A DNA stretch of 64,000 bases. It comes from Pirellulaceae bacterium (GTDB taxonomy: Bacteria; Planctomycetota; Planctomycetia; Pirellulales; Pirellulaceae). The DNA is taken from positions 1-64,000 of the forward strand of contig JAGFJK010000334.1 of NCBI GenBank assembly GCA_024102795.1, given 5' to 3'. Made by a program: the position numbers and the translations under genes. The notes under the pieces are model-generated. The model was not told the DNA's origin. It did not search any database and saw only the letters and a list, made by a program, of their open reading frames with translations. This document shows, one piece after another, positions 9,774-20,600 of this stretch (position 1 is its first letter; every line of letters starts with the position of its first letter).

Positions 9774-11090
9774 ATGTTGTTTTCCTTCCGCTCCGCATCC
9801 CTCGTGATCCTGCTGTGCGGTGCCGCCGCCGGGCTGGCCTGCGCGGACGACTGGCCGCAATGGCGAGGGCCGGGGCGGGACGGCGTTTGGAAGGAGACGG
9901 GCGTTGTCGAACGGTTCGCGTCGGAGCAGTTGCCGATCGAGTGGCGAGTGCCGGTCGGTCCTGGTTACAGCGGCCCGACCGTGGCCGAGGGCCGAGTGTA
10001 CCTGACCGATCGCGTGACCGAGCCGGAACAGGGAGAGCGGATTCTGTGTTTCGACGCCGCGACCGGTCAATCGTTGTGGACGGTGGAGTATCCCTGCGAG
10101 TACACGATCAGCTATACGGCCGGGCCGCGGGCCTGCGTGACGGTGGACCGCGGGCTGGCTTTCGCATTGGGTGCCATGGGGCACCTGCACTGCCTGGACG
10201 CGGGGACGGGCCAGACAATCTGGAAGCGGGACCTGGATGCGGACTACCAGATTCAGGGACAAGACGGCAAGGGCAGCCGGATGCCGATCTGGGGATTGGC
10301 CGCCGCTCCCCTGGTGCATGGCGAACTGGTCATCCTGCAACTGGGTGCCAAGGACGCCTGCATCGTGGCCCTGGACCGGCGGACCGGGCAGCAGCGCTGG
10401 CGGGCACTGGACGACCTGGCGTCGTACTCGGCCCCGATTATCGTTCCACAGGCCGGCCGCGAGGTGCTGGTTTGCTGGACGGGCAACAGCGTGGCGGGAC
10501 TTCAGCCGGAAAGCGGCGAAGTCTTGTGGCGCTACCCGTTTGGCCCCAAACGGATGCCGATCGGCGTGGCCACGCCGGTGGTGGACCGAGGCCGAGTGTT
10601 CGTCAGTTCGTTCTACGACGGGTCGCTGATGTTGCGGCTGGGTGCCGAATCGGGCGTGGAGCCGGTTTGGCAGCGGGCGGGCGAGAGCGAGACGAACACC
10701 GACGCCCTGCACTGCATGATCAGCACTCCGGTCCTGGTTGGAGACTACGTGTACGGCGTGGACAGCTACGGTCAACTGCGCTGTTTGGATGCCGCCAGCG
10801 GCGAGCGAGTCTGGGAGGATCAGCAGGCGACGCCGCGGGCCCGTTGGAGCAACATTCACCTGGTCCGCAATGGCGACCGCTGGTGGCTGTTCAACGAGCG
10901 GGGGCAACTGATCATTGCCCGGCTCACCCCGCAAGGCTACCAGGAAATCAGCCGCACGCAGTTGATCGAGCCGACCGAGGACCAACTGCGGCAACGGGGC
11001 GGCGTCTGCTGGTCTCACCCGGCCTTCGCCAACCGCCGGGTGTTCGCCCGCAACGACCGGGAACTGGTCTGCGGCAACCTGGCCCCGTAA
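9774..11090 (+). CDS. PQQ-like beta-propeller repeat protein, secreted
   Basis: 438 residues from ATG 9774, with GGAGG nine bases upstream. A signal peptide (about residues 1-24, ending LACA) precedes WPQWRGP at 27-33, the standard opening of planctomycete PQQ-like (WD40-like) repeat proteins. Propeller blades follow, each with a DAATGQSLW, DAGTGQTIW or DRRTGQQRW type motif. No catalytic quinoprotein residues are obvious, so a binding or scaffold role is more likely than dehydrogenase activity. The stop codon TAA sits in the loop of a CCCCG/CGGGG hairpin and is followed by a repeat block. Confidence 0.9.
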   Translation: MLFSFRSASLVILLCGAAAGLACADDWPQWRGPGRDGVWKETGVVERFASEQLPIEWRVPVGPGYSGPTVAEGRVYLTDRVTEPEQGERILCFDAATGQSLWTVEYPCEYTISYTAGPRACVTVDRGLAFALGAMGHLHCLDAGTGQTIWKRDLDADYQIQGQDGKGSRMPIWGLAAAPLVHGELVILQLGAKDACIVALDRRTGQQRWRALDDLASYSAPIIVPQAGREVLVCWTGNSVAGLQPESGEVLWRYPFGPKRMPIGVATPVVDRGRVFVSSFYDGSLMLRLGAESGVEPVWQRAGESETNTDALHCMISTPVLVGDYVYGVDSYGQLRCLDAASGERVWEDQQATPRARWSNIHLVRNGDRWWLFNERGQLIIARLTPQGYQEISRTQLIEPTEDQLRQRGGVCWSHPAFANRRVFARNDRELVCGNLAP

Positions 11091-11107
11091 CGGGGCGAAC
11101 GGGGGAC

Positions 11108-11434
11108 AAGGCGAGCGGGGGAGGTCAGTCCCCTGTTTCTGTGAATCGGCGGATTATCGATACGCGGCGCGGAGAAACAGCGGGCTCACGCCCGCCGCTC
11201 GTCTGCGCCGCTCGCCAAGGCGAGCGGGGGACGTCAGTCCCCGGTTTCTCTCATTCGGTGGATTATCGATACGCGGCGCGGAGAAACAGCGGGCTCACGC
11301 CCGCCGCTCGCCTGCGCCGCTCGCCAAGGCGAGCGGGGGACGTCAGTCCCCTGTTTCTGTGAATCGGCGGATTATCGATACGCGGCGCGGAGAAACAGCG
11401 GGCTCACGCCCGCCGCTCGCCTGCGCCGCTCGCC
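11108..11434. repeat. Three tandem copies of a 109-bp repeat built from inverted hairpin units
   Basis: Units begin at 11108, 11217 and 11326. Each contains a forward hairpin unit (GCGAGCG, then GGGGAC-GTCA-GTCCCC, then TGTTTCT), a shared spacer (GGCGGATTATCGATACGCG) and an inverted unit (AGAAACAGCGGGCTCACGCC). The third copy is followed by a degenerate tail up to the STAS gene. The block fills the whole interval 11091-11458 and is the same hairpin family as at 30056 and 40288. Confidence 0.85.
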
Positions 11435-11458
11435 TGGGCCGCTCGCCGGGCCCGCCGC

Positions 11459-11785
11459 TCATCGCGGCTCCGTCTCGAGCGCCGAGATGTCCAGCATGCG
11501 GTCGAGCCGAGTGAGGTGCAGCACTTCGAGCGCGGTGGGTCGCAACTCACACAATCGCAGATGGTAGTTCCGCTCTTGCAGCCCGCGGCGGAACTGAATC
11601 AGCGCCCCGAGCTGTTCGGTCCGCAGCGTATCCACCTCACTGCAATCCAGTGCCACTTCGCGCTGCGATGGCGCGTAGGGCAATCGCTGGACCGCGTCCC
11701 GCAGAGTCTGTTGCGATCCATCCCAGGCGATGATCAGCGCCGTGTGGAGCTGGCTGTCGTGGTTCCATGGTCGAGTGTTCTGCAT
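11459..11785 (-). CDS. STAS-domain protein (anti-sigma-factor-antagonist-like)
   Basis: 108 residues from ATG 11785. The layout beta strand - VALDCSEVDTLRTEQLGALIQFRRGLQERNYHLRLCELRPTALEVL-type helices (about residues 45-95) fits a STAS domain such as SpoIIAA or MlaB-like proteins. The usual phosphorylatable Ser of antagonists is replaced by a TLRTEQLG stretch, so phosphorylation control is uncertain. No anti-sigma kinase or phosphatase lies nearby. The stop abuts the repeat block. Moderate confidence in the family, low in the partner. Confidence 0.7.
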   Translation of the reverse strand: MQNTRPWNHDSQLHTALIIAWDGSQQTLRDAVQRLPYAPSQREVALDCSEVDTLRTEQLGALIQFRRGLQERNYHLRLCELRPTALEVLHLTRLDRMLDISALETEPR

Positions 11786-12166
11786 GGCTCGCAACTTCCC
11801 GTTTCTGGGGCCCGGATTCCGCTTGCCGCAGGTCGAGCCGTCTTGCTAGACCCGCGCTGTGGACCAGCGTCTGGATAGCAACAGGCGTACCTAACGGCAG
11901 GTCGGGGCGGACAGGCACGGTCAAGGATAACGACCGCCCGACCACAACTTCCCAGGCACACTGACTTTGCGGTTAGTCGAGCGTCCCGGATGCCCACTTC
12001 CCAGCCAGGCGGATGCCCACGACTCAGGCACCAAATGCCCGCTAAATCAGCAGAGATGGTTGACTTTTCGCCACAGGCCCCCGCTTGCGAGGTTGAGTTG
12101 TGAAGCGTAGCCTATCGGGCGCAAATTGCAGAGAAATCAACGCATCTCAAAGGAGGGGCGAGAATC
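11786..12166. other. Intergenic region between STAS gene and aldolase
   Basis: The 381-bp divergent interval should hold the promoters of both genes. I see a short direct repeat (GGATGCCCAC, near 11988 and 12011) and the strong AAAGGAGG ribosome site of the aldolase, but no convincing -35/-10 pair and no gene. Confidence 0.5.
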
Positions 12167-13219
<1,053 letters not shown>

Positions 13220-13224
13220 GGACC

Positions 13225-13249
13225 ATTGACCTCTGGGGTCGATTTGGCA
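13225..13249. repeat. 25-bp dispersed repeat, copy 2
   Basis: Identical over 25 bases to 1939-1963; here it lies six bases after the aldolase stop. Confidence 0.7.
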
Positions 13250-13341
13250 GGATGGGGAAAATGCCGTCAGTTCGCCGCAGGCGTAACACAACACGCCTGG
13301 TGGAACATCGGCGGCGGTTAAGAGATTTCGAAATCACCGGC

Positions 13342-13420
13342 GCGCCCAGGATCACGGGCTGGAAGCCGATGCTACGTGCTTCACGCCCAAGATCACGGGC
13401 TGGAAGCCCATGCTACGTAC
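13342..13420. repeat. Two direct copies of a ~38-bp palindromic unit
   Basis: Units at 13342-13379 and 13383-13420 both read CGCCCA(A/G)GATCACGGGC followed by TGGAAGCC and ATGCTACGT. The GGGCTGGAAGCCC core of the second copy can fold. They fill most of the gap between the aldolase and the cysH promoter region. Confidence 0.65.
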
Positions 13421-13480
13421 GGCGCGCCGTCAAGTCGTGCCGACCGAATCGCCGATACCGATCATAGCGACTCCCTATAG

Positions 13481-13509
13481 TTGACTTTGATCAGTAACAT
13501 ATGTAAGAT
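13481..13509 (+). promoter_or_regulatory. Candidate sigma-70-type promoter of cysH-rrf2
   Basis: TTGACT at 13481-13486 and TAAGAT at 13504-13509 are separated by exactly 17 bp, about 100 bp before the cysH start. The local DNA is AT-rich compared with its surroundings. Confidence 0.5.
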
Positions 13510-13609
13510 TCGAAGGCTTTCAGGCCGGGACGGTTGGATCGTGCTTACGGAAACAGCTCTTCCGGGGATTTTGATGAACGTTTTGTCCCCCAGTTTGGGG
13601 TCAGGTCGC

Positions 13610-14389
13610 ATGACCACCCAATCGGATCCTTTGCCGTCGGTGGCTCCCCAGCCACGTTCGATGTCTGGCGGGCTGGAGCCCACGGACGTACTGCTGCGGG
13701 AACTGGCCGATTGCTCGGAAAAGCTCGAATCGGCGACTCCCCAGGAGATCTTGCGGTGGGCCGGCGACCGGTTCGCTCCCCGTTTCACCATGGCCACCGC
13801 CTTCGGAGCCGAAGGTATGGTGATCCTGCACATGCTGGCCGAGATCGCGCCGGCCACACGCGTGTTCAACCTGGACACGGGATACCAGTTCCAGGAAACG
13901 CTGGAGCTGCGGGAGCGGGTTCGCCAGCGGTATGGGATCGAGGTGGTGCTGGAGCGGCCGGAGCTGACGGTCGAACAGTACGAGCAGCAGCACGGGGGCC
14001 CGTTGTATCGCAGCAACCCGGACCAGTGCTGCCGCGACCGCAAGCTCAAGGTGTTGACGCGCGCCATCCAGGGGATGCATGCCTGGGCCAGCGCGATTCG
14101 GCGAGACCAGAGCCCCGATCGGGCTCGTGCGCCGATCGTGGGCTGGGACCGGAAGTTCGGCTTGGTCAAGGTCAGCCCGCTGGCCAACTGGACGAAGCAG
14201 GACGTCTGGAAGTTCATTACCGATCATGACGTTCCGTACAACCCACTGCACGACCAGGGGTACACGAGCATCGGTTGTTGGCCCTGCACCCGGTCGGTGA
14301 TGTTTGGCGAGGACGAGCGGGCGGGTCGCTGGAGCGGCCAGGGCAAGACCGAATGCGGGCTGCATTCGCTGGATGACTCGAAGCCGTGA
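13610..14389 (+). CDS. cysH: Phosphoadenylyl/adenylyl-sulfate reductase, 4Fe-4S type
   Basis: 259 residues from ATG 13610; ATG 13574 is an alternative that adds 12 residues. It reduces APS (or PAPS) to sulfite in assimilatory sulfate reduction. The fold is the ATP-PPase-like adenylyl-binding type (FGAEGMVILHML, FNLDTGYQFQETL). Four iron-sulfur cysteines are present, Cys140-Cys141 and Cys223/Cys226 (GCWPC), which points to APS as substrate. The catalytic ECGLH carries Cys249. Its TGA overlaps the GTG start of an Rrf2 regulator by four bases, implying translational coupling. A TTGACT-17-TAAGAT promoter lies upstream. Confidence 0.95.
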   Translation: MTTQSDPLPSVAPQPRSMSGGLEPTDVLLRELADCSEKLESATPQEILRWAGDRFAPRFTMATAFGAEGMVILHMLAEIAPATRVFNLDTGYQFQETLELRERVRQRYGIEVVLERPELTVEQYEQQHGGPLYRSNPDQCCRDRKLKVLTRAIQGMHAWASAIRRDQSPDRARAPIVGWDRKFGLVKVSPLANWTKQDVWKFITDHDVPYNPLHDQGYTSIGCWPCTRSVMFGEDERAGRWSGQGKTECGLHSLDDSKP

Positions 14390-14814
14390 ACGTCTCGGCC
14401 AAAACCGAATACGCCTGTCTCGCGGTGCTGGAGCTGGCCGGCAGTTTTGGATCGGGCGAGCCGATTCAGATCCGGCGGATCGCCGACGTGCACGGGATCC
14501 CGGCGCGATTCCTGGTGCAAATCCTCCTGCAGCTCAAGGGGGCCGGGCTGGTCAGCAGCACTCGAGGCGCCGCGGGCGGCTACCAATTGGCACGGGATCC
14601 GGCCGAGTTGACGCTGGCCGAGGTGATGGCCGTGGTCGAAGGGCAGCCCGCCGAGATGCGCAGCTCGGCCTCCGTTCCAACTGCCACGTCTCGCGCACTG
14701 CTCGACGCCTGGCGCGAAGTCGCCACCGCCGAGCGCGAGATGTTGTCGGGCATCACGTTCGCCGACCTGGTGCAGCGGGTCCGCGGACAGACCGAACAGA
14801 TGTACTACATCTGA
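14386..14814 (+). CDS. Rrf2 family transcriptional regulator
   Basis: 142 residues from GTG 14386, overlapping the cysH stop as GTGA. The N-terminal winged helix-turn-helix (YACLAVLELA, IRRIADVHGIPARFLVQILLQLKGAGLVSSTRGAAGGYQL in pieces) is typical of Rrf2 (IscR, CymR, NsrR). The three clustered cysteines that hold an Fe-S cluster in IscR and NsrR are absent; only one Cys, near residue 10, is seen. That and the cysH partner favour a CymR-like role in sulfur or cysteine control, which is inference. A C-terminal helical extension ends TEQMYYI. Confidence 0.9.
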   Translation: MNVSAKTEYACLAVLELAGSFGSGEPIQIRRIADVHGIPARFLVQILLQLKGAGLVSSTRGAAGGYQLARDPAELTLAEVMAVVEGQPAEMRSSASVPTATSRALLDAWREVATAEREMLSGITFADLVQRVRGQTEQMYYI

Positions 14815-14905
14815 ACCAGCAATTCAGCCTGCCAGATGCTAGCGGCCCAGCGGCCTGCCCCCGCGCGAAGGCCTGTCCGGCGCGAAGGCCAGTCGCGCGA
14901 GATCA

Positions 14906-16561
14906 CTACTCATCGACAAACCGCTCGAAGTATTCCCGCAGATGCTCGCGTTCGGTGCGGGGCAGACGCTGGTTCTCGATCGGATCGGCGCTTTCGGGCT
15001 TGGCGCCCAGGATCTCCTCCTTGACCGACTCCTGGGACTGTCCCGCCAGGTTGGGACCGTTGGCAAAGCCGGTCCGCACCACTTCGCCCCGCTGGACATT
15101 CTGAGCGACCCGGCTGCTGTAGCTGGACGTATCGGTGCGCTCCTCGGGCCGATCGCCCTGGCCCTGGCCCTCACCCATGCCCATGCCGGGCTGGTCGCCC
15201 TGATTCCCGCTATCGCCCATCCCCATGGCCATGTCGAAGCCCAGGTCCCCCTCGCCACCGTTTTCGCACATGGCATTCTTGGCGTCCGTGATCTCGTCCA
15301 TCGCCGCCTGGACCATTTCCAGCTCATTCAACTGGTCCTGCATCTGCTGCAGGTCCTGAGCGAGTTCCTGGAGCTGCTGAGCGGCCTGCTGCTGGTTGCC
15401 GTCCTTGAGCGCTTGTGCCGCGTCGCTTAGCTTCTGGGCCATCTCGTTGACCTTGGCCATCTGCTCGTTCTGCCCGTTCAACTGATCGAGCTGCCGTTGC
15501 AGTTTGCCGGCCCCGGCCAGGTCGCCATTTTTCATTTTTTCCTTGATCTGCTGTTCCAGGTTCTGCTTGGCCTGCTCCTGGGCCTGGGACATCTGCTGCA
15601 GCTTGTCCTTCATCTGCTCGAGCTGCTTGGCTAACTCCTTTTGCTGCTCTTCGCCAAGCTTGCCGTCCTTCAACTGTTCCTTGAGCTCCTGCATGGCTTC
15701 CATGGCCTTTTTGAAGTCGCCGTCCTGAATCGCCTTGGCAACCTTGTCGGCCGGCCCGCGTTCCATGTTCTTCAACTGGCTCAACTGCTCGCGCAGCTTG
15801 TCGGTGCCACCGAGCTCCTGCTGGCGCTTTTCGAGTTCCTTGGACAGATCGCTGAGTTTGATCAGGGCCTTCTCGCGGTCCAGGGTCTCGTCCTTCTTGA
15901 TTTCATCGAGCCCCTGCGAGACATGCTTCATCAGCTCCTCGGCGTGCTTCAGTCCGCTTTCGGCCGCCAACTGCTGCTTGCGCTTCAGACGTTCCTCGAT
16001 GCTTTCGACGGCCGTCTTGACTTGCTGCCGAGTGACCGCGGTGACGTTCGCGGCGGCCGCGGCGTCGTCCTGGCTGACGGCATCCTGGACCAGCAGCAGG
16101 CCGAAAATCAGCAGGGCCGGCAGCAACGGCAGCAACGGCTTCAGTCCCGGACGCACGCCGAACTGGTCGCGCACGTCGATCCGGCTGACGCGCCGCTCGG
16201 CGTCGTTCATCAACGCCTGTCCCGCCTCGGTCGAGATTTCGATCGGGGCCAGCGTCAGAGCGCTGGAGACGCGTTCCTTCAACCCGTAGCGACGATCCAG
16301 CTCGATCGCCACATCCAGCTCGCCCTTGCGAAGCAGCCAGGTCCAGGCGCCGGCCAACAACAAACCGACCGACAGACTGCCTCCCACCCAGGCCAGGTTC
16401 CAGGTCATGCCGCCCAGTTCCACCGGCCAGATCTTGGGCACGGCCAGAGCCCCGGCGGCCACCAGCAAAGCAGCAAACACGCACCAGCCGACGACCTTCA
16501 GGAACTGCTCCAGGATCATCCGGCGCCGAGCACGCTGGACCTGCTTGCGGATCTCTTCCAT
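14906..16561 (-). CDS. Membrane-anchored coiled-coil protein (DUF4175-like)
   Basis: 551 residues. Three membrane segments are seen near residues 20-42, 55-77 and 140-160, with a short cytoplasmic-type loop containing DVAIELDRRYGLKERVSSAL, typical of planctomycete DUF4175-like proteins. Residues about 180-430 form a long Gln/Lys/Glu/Leu coiled coil; a Gly/Met/Gln-rich low-complexity stretch follows (about 430-470). The last 35 residues are charged. In other planctomycetes such proteins sit with vWA/MoxR genes, but none is here. Function unknown; probably a scaffold at the membrane. It is convergent with the cysH-rrf2 unit. Confidence 0.85.
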   Translation of the reverse strand: MEEIRKQVQRARRRMILEQFLKVVGWCVFAALLVAAGALAVPKIWPVELGGMTWNLAWVGGSLSVGLLLAGAWTWLLRKGELDVAIELDRRYGLKERVSSALTLAPIEISTEAGQALMNDAERRVSRIDVRDQFGVRPGLKPLLPLLPALLIFGLLLVQDAVSQDDAAAAANVTAVTRQQVKTAVESIEERLKRKQQLAAESGLKHAEELMKHVSQGLDEIKKDETLDREKALIKLSDLSKELEKRQQELGGTDKLREQLSQLKNMERGPADKVAKAIQDGDFKKAMEAMQELKEQLKDGKLGEEQQKELAKQLEQMKDKLQQMSQAQEQAKQNLEQQIKEKMKNGDLAGAGKLQRQLDQLNGQNEQMAKVNEMAQKLSDAAQALKDGNQQQAAQQLQELAQDLQQMQDQLNELEMVQAAMDEITDAKNAMCENGGEGDLGFDMAMGMGDSGNQGDQPGMGMGEGQGQGDRPEERTDTSSYSSRVAQNVQRGEVVRTGFANGPNLAGQSQESVKEEILGAKPESADPIENQRLPRTEREHLREYFERFVDE

Positions 16562-16694
16562 CGCTCGTCTCTCTCTTGTTGGAACCCCGGGGCCGGCACC
16601 TGAAGCGACCCCTCATTATAGGCGTCATCGCCTCGTGTGTCGCGGTCGGGTGAGAAAATTTTGACCGATCGCCAGGCTGGGCCTGAGGCTCGAC

Positions 16695-17570
16695 CTAAGT
16701 GACGGACCGCAAGCCCACGACGGGAACCGCGACCGGCGAGTCCGTAAAATATTCCACCGCGTTCTGGAAGATGACCAGTCCCTCGCCATGCTCGGGCAGC
16801 GCGTGGCGAGTCCAGTGGGGGTGGTGCGTCGGGTCCACATGGCGTTCCGGATGGGGCATCAACCCGAACACTCGCCCCGTTTCGTCACAGACTCCCGCCA
16901 CGTCGCCCATCGAGCCGTTGGGATTCAGCGGGTAGGGAACTTTTGCCGACCAGGGACCGTTCCCTGGCGGGTCCGGGTGTTTCACCCCCTCGTTCCTTCG
17001 CTCGGCGGCCCCGTCCGCGTACCGCAAGGCCAATTGCCCCGCCTGTTCCAGCCGCCGCAGCGTCTGCTGGTCCGGACAGACAAACTTTCCTTCGGCGTGT
17101 GCCACCGGCAGGTAGAGCCGCTGCACGCCCCGCAGAAACACCGCCGACGTGCGAGCGACTTCCAGGTGCACCCAGCGGTCCTCGAAGCGGCCCGAATCGT
17201 TCCAGGTCAGAGTCGCCGGCGGGCGTCCCTGGCTGTCGTCAGGCAACAGCAGGCCGGTCTGGATCAGCACCTGGAAACCGTTGCAGATGCCCAGGATCAA
17301 CTTGCCCGCCTGGTGGAAGCGGTGGAAGGCGTCGGCCAGGTGGTGCCGGACCTGGCTGGCCAGGATGCGGCCGGCCGCCAGGTCGTCGCCATAGCTGAAG
17401 CCGCCCGGAATGCACAGAATCTGGTATTCGTCGGGTAGCGAGGGGTTCTCCAGCACGCGGTTAATGTGTACCAGCTCGCAGACCGCCCCGGCCAGTTCGA
17501 ACGCATAGGCCGTTTCGCGGTCGCAGTTGGTGCCGGGAGCACGCAGGATCAGGACGCGTGGTCGGGACAT
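16695..17570 (-). CDS. purQ: Phosphoribosylformylglycinamidine synthase, glutaminase subunit
   Basis: 291 residues from ATG 17570; an in-frame upstream extension lacks family similarity. Class I glutamine amidotransferase that supplies ammonia to PurL in purine synthesis. The nucleophile elbow LILGICNGFQ gives Cys96, and MPHPERHVDP gives His240 and Glu242. It opens with VLILRAPGTNCDRE, the usual PurQ start. It lies 70 bp after the purL stop on the same strand. About 40 residues longer than B. subtilis PurQ, with a Pro/Asn-rich insert near 190-215. Confidence 0.95.
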   Translation of the reverse strand: MSRPRVLILRAPGTNCDRETAYAFELAGAVCELVHINRVLENPSLPDEYQILCIPGGFSYGDDLAAGRILASQVRHHLADAFHRFHQAGKLILGICNGFQVLIQTGLLLPDDSQGRPPATLTWNDSGRFEDRWVHLEVARTSAVFLRGVQRLYLPVAHAEGKFVCPDQQTLRRLEQAGQLALRYADGAAERRNEGVKHPDPPGNGPWSAKVPYPLNPNGSMGDVAGVCDETGRVFGLMPHPERHVDPTHHPHWTRHALPEHGEGLVIFQNAVEYFTDSPVAVPVVGLRSVT

Positions 17571-17640
17571 CGTGGGCTGGCCTTTGCAGTGAATGATCTC
17601 GGGAACAAAAGATGCTGGCGCCAAAACGATCAGCGCGGGA

Positions 17641-20600
17641 CTACCGCCAGCGGAGCGGGGCTTGCCAGGCGGCTTTCAAGTTTATCGGGTCGGCTTCCAC
17701 CAGCGGCGGGCCGCCCTCGACAGCCCGGATCGTCAACAGCTCGGCCGTAACCTGACCAATCCGGGCGTGCGGCACGTCCGCCAGGAGCTGCTCGAACTGC
17801 TGTTGCCGCTCGACCGGAACTTCGCAGAGAAAGCGGCTGTTCGATTCGGCAAACAACCGGGCCAGCACGCCGCGGCCGCCAGCGCCGGACATCTCGCTCG
17901 GCACCGACTCGTCGCACGGAACCCCGGCCAACGTCACCTCAGCGCCCAAACCGCCGGCAAAAGCCATTTCGGCCAGGGCCACCACCAGGCCTCCCTCGCT
18001 CAGGTCGTGGCAAGCTCGGACGGTGCCCGCGACGATCGCCCGATGCAGGGCCGCGAACGTGGCCTTGGCCAGCGGCACGTCCACTCGCGGAACCTGTCCC
18101 CCGACCAGGCCCTCGACCAGGGCGAAATGCGAACCGCCCAGTTCGTCGCGCGTCAGCCCCACCTGATACAGCAGGTTGCCGGCCGACTTCAGATCCATGG
18201 TCACGCAGGTCCGCACGTCGTCCACCTGTCCCAGGGCGCTGATCAGCAGGGACGGCGGGATGGCGATCGCCTGCTGCCGCCCGTCGGCATCCACATAGCG
18301 GAACTCGTTGTTCAGGCTGTCCTTGCCGCTGATGAACGGGGTACCGAAGCCGATCGCCACTTCCTGGCAGGCCAACGCCGCCCGGACCAGCGACCCCAGG
18401 GTCTCCGGCCGGTCGGTGTATCCCCAGCAGAAATTGTCCAGGATCGCGATCCGCGCCGGATCGGCGCCCACGGCCACGCAGTTCCGCAACGCCTCGTCGA
18501 TTGCCGACGCGGCCATGTGGTACGTGTCCAGGTCGCCGTAGTAGGGGTTCATTCCGCAGGCCAGCACCAGGCCGCGACGACTTTCCAGCACGGGTCGCAC
18601 CACCGCGGCGTCGCTCGGCCCGTCGTTCGCCACGCCCACCAGCGGTTTGATCACGCTGCCTCCCTGCACCTCATGATCGTACTGCCGGATGACCCATTCC
18701 TTGCTGGCGATGTTGAGCGAACCAAGCAGAGCTCGCAGCACGGGCTCGTAGTCGTCGCGGGGCGGCGCGGCATCCAGCGGTCGCGCGGGCGCGGGCTCAT
18801 AGCGGGCCTGCCGGATCACGGGGGGGCGCCCATCGTGCAGGAAGTCCATCCGCAGGTCGGCCACCTGCTGGTCCTCGTACAGCAGCCGCAGGCGGTCCGT
18901 GGCTTCGAACTGGCCGATCACCGTGGCTTCCACGCCCTCGGCCGCGCACAAGGCGCGAAGTGCCTCCCAGTTCTCCGGTGGCACCGACAGCACCATCCGC
19001 TCCTGGGCCTCCGAGATCCAGATCTCGGTGTACGACAGGCCGTCGTATTTCAGCGGTGCCCGGTCCAGCCAGACCACGGCGCCAAGCTCCGCGCCCATCT
19101 CGCCGACGGCGCTGGACAGCCCGCCGGCCCCGCAATCCGTGATCGCTCGATACAGCCCCTGGTCGCGGGCCTGCAGCAGCACGTCGACCACCATTTTCTC
19201 GGTAATCGCGTTGCCGATCTGCACGGCGCCGCCCGATTGCACATCGCTGCCGCTGTGCAATTCGGCCGAGCTGAACGTGGCGCCATGAATCCCATCGCGG
19301 CCCGTTCGCCCTCCGACGACCACGATCAGGTCGCCGGCCAGCGTCTGTTTAGACCACATGTCCCTGGGCAGCAGCCCGACGTTGCCGCAGTAGACCAGCG
19401 GGTTGCCCAGGTATCGCGGATCGAAATAGACCGCTCCGTTGACCGTCGGAATCCCCATCCGATTGCCGTAGTCGCGGACGCCCGAGACGACGCCCCGCAT
19501 GATGCGGCGCGGGTGCAGGACGCCCGGCGGAAGCTGGTCGTGCGGCGTGTCGGGGGGAGCGAAACAAAAGACGTCCGTGTTGCAGACGGGCCGAGCGCCC
19601 AGGCCGGTGCCCAGCGGATCGCGAATCACTCCCCCCAGTCCCGTGTTCGCTCCGCCGTACGGCTCCAGCGCCGAAGGATGATTGTGCGTTTCCACTTTGA
19701 ACACCACGTGGAACTGGTCGTCGAACCGGACCACGCCCGCGTTGTCCTGGAACACGCTCACGCACCAATCGTCGTCGCCCAGTTGCTGGCGGATCCGCCG
19801 AGTGGCCTCGAAAATCGTCTCCTTGAGCATGTTTTCGAACTGCCGCTCGCCATGCTCGTCGCTGTAGGCGATCCGGCCAGCCAGCGTCTTGTGGCTGCAG
19901 TGCTCGCTCCAGGTCTGAGCGATCGTCTCCAGTTCGACGTCGGTCGGTTCCCGATCCAACCCGCGGAAATGCTCCTGGATGGTCCGCATCTCGGCCAGCG
20001 ACAAATACAGTTGCATCCGTTCGCTTAGCTTCCGCAGGCCCTCGTCGTCCAGTTCCCGCAGGGGCTCGATGACCCGCCGAAAACGATATGGCTGGCCCGT
20101 TTCCAAACGCTCCAAGCGCAGCGGTCCCGGAATGACCAGTTCTACCGAGTCGTTGGCCAGCAGCTTGCCGCAGAACAGGTCCAGCCGATCGGGATCGAGT
20201 CCGTCGAGCCAGTATTTCCGCAGCGTCCGCACCGCCTCGACCGGTACGCCCAGACGCCCGGCGGCGTCCAGGGCACTTTGAGCGACTGGGTCCATCACGC
20301 CCGGCTTCAGCAGCACGTGGACCAGCTTGCCCGGCGGTTCGAGACCATCTGGCGGATGGTGCCCGCCTGGTAAACCGGTCCCGTTTGGCGAAGCGGCCTG
20401 GTTCCCGTCGCCACCGGGCAGTTGCCTGATCCGAGTCTGTTCGACGACGGCGTCGGCCAGCAGTTCGGCCGCCAGCGTGGCCACTTGCCTCCGGTCCAGG
20501 GCCCCTTGCACCAGGTAACCTCGCGCCGTGCGGATCGAAAGCCGACCGGCCAGCCCCAAGTCCAAGGCCTCGGCCGACAACTGGCGGCCATGCAGGTCGG

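Noticed and set aside
13510..13609. SAM or other riboswitch before cysH
   Set aside because: No conserved riboswitch core could be recognised in the 100-base leader.
17593..20028. Long plus-strand frame of about 800 codons
   Set aside because: Antisense shadow of purL, which has complete family motifs.
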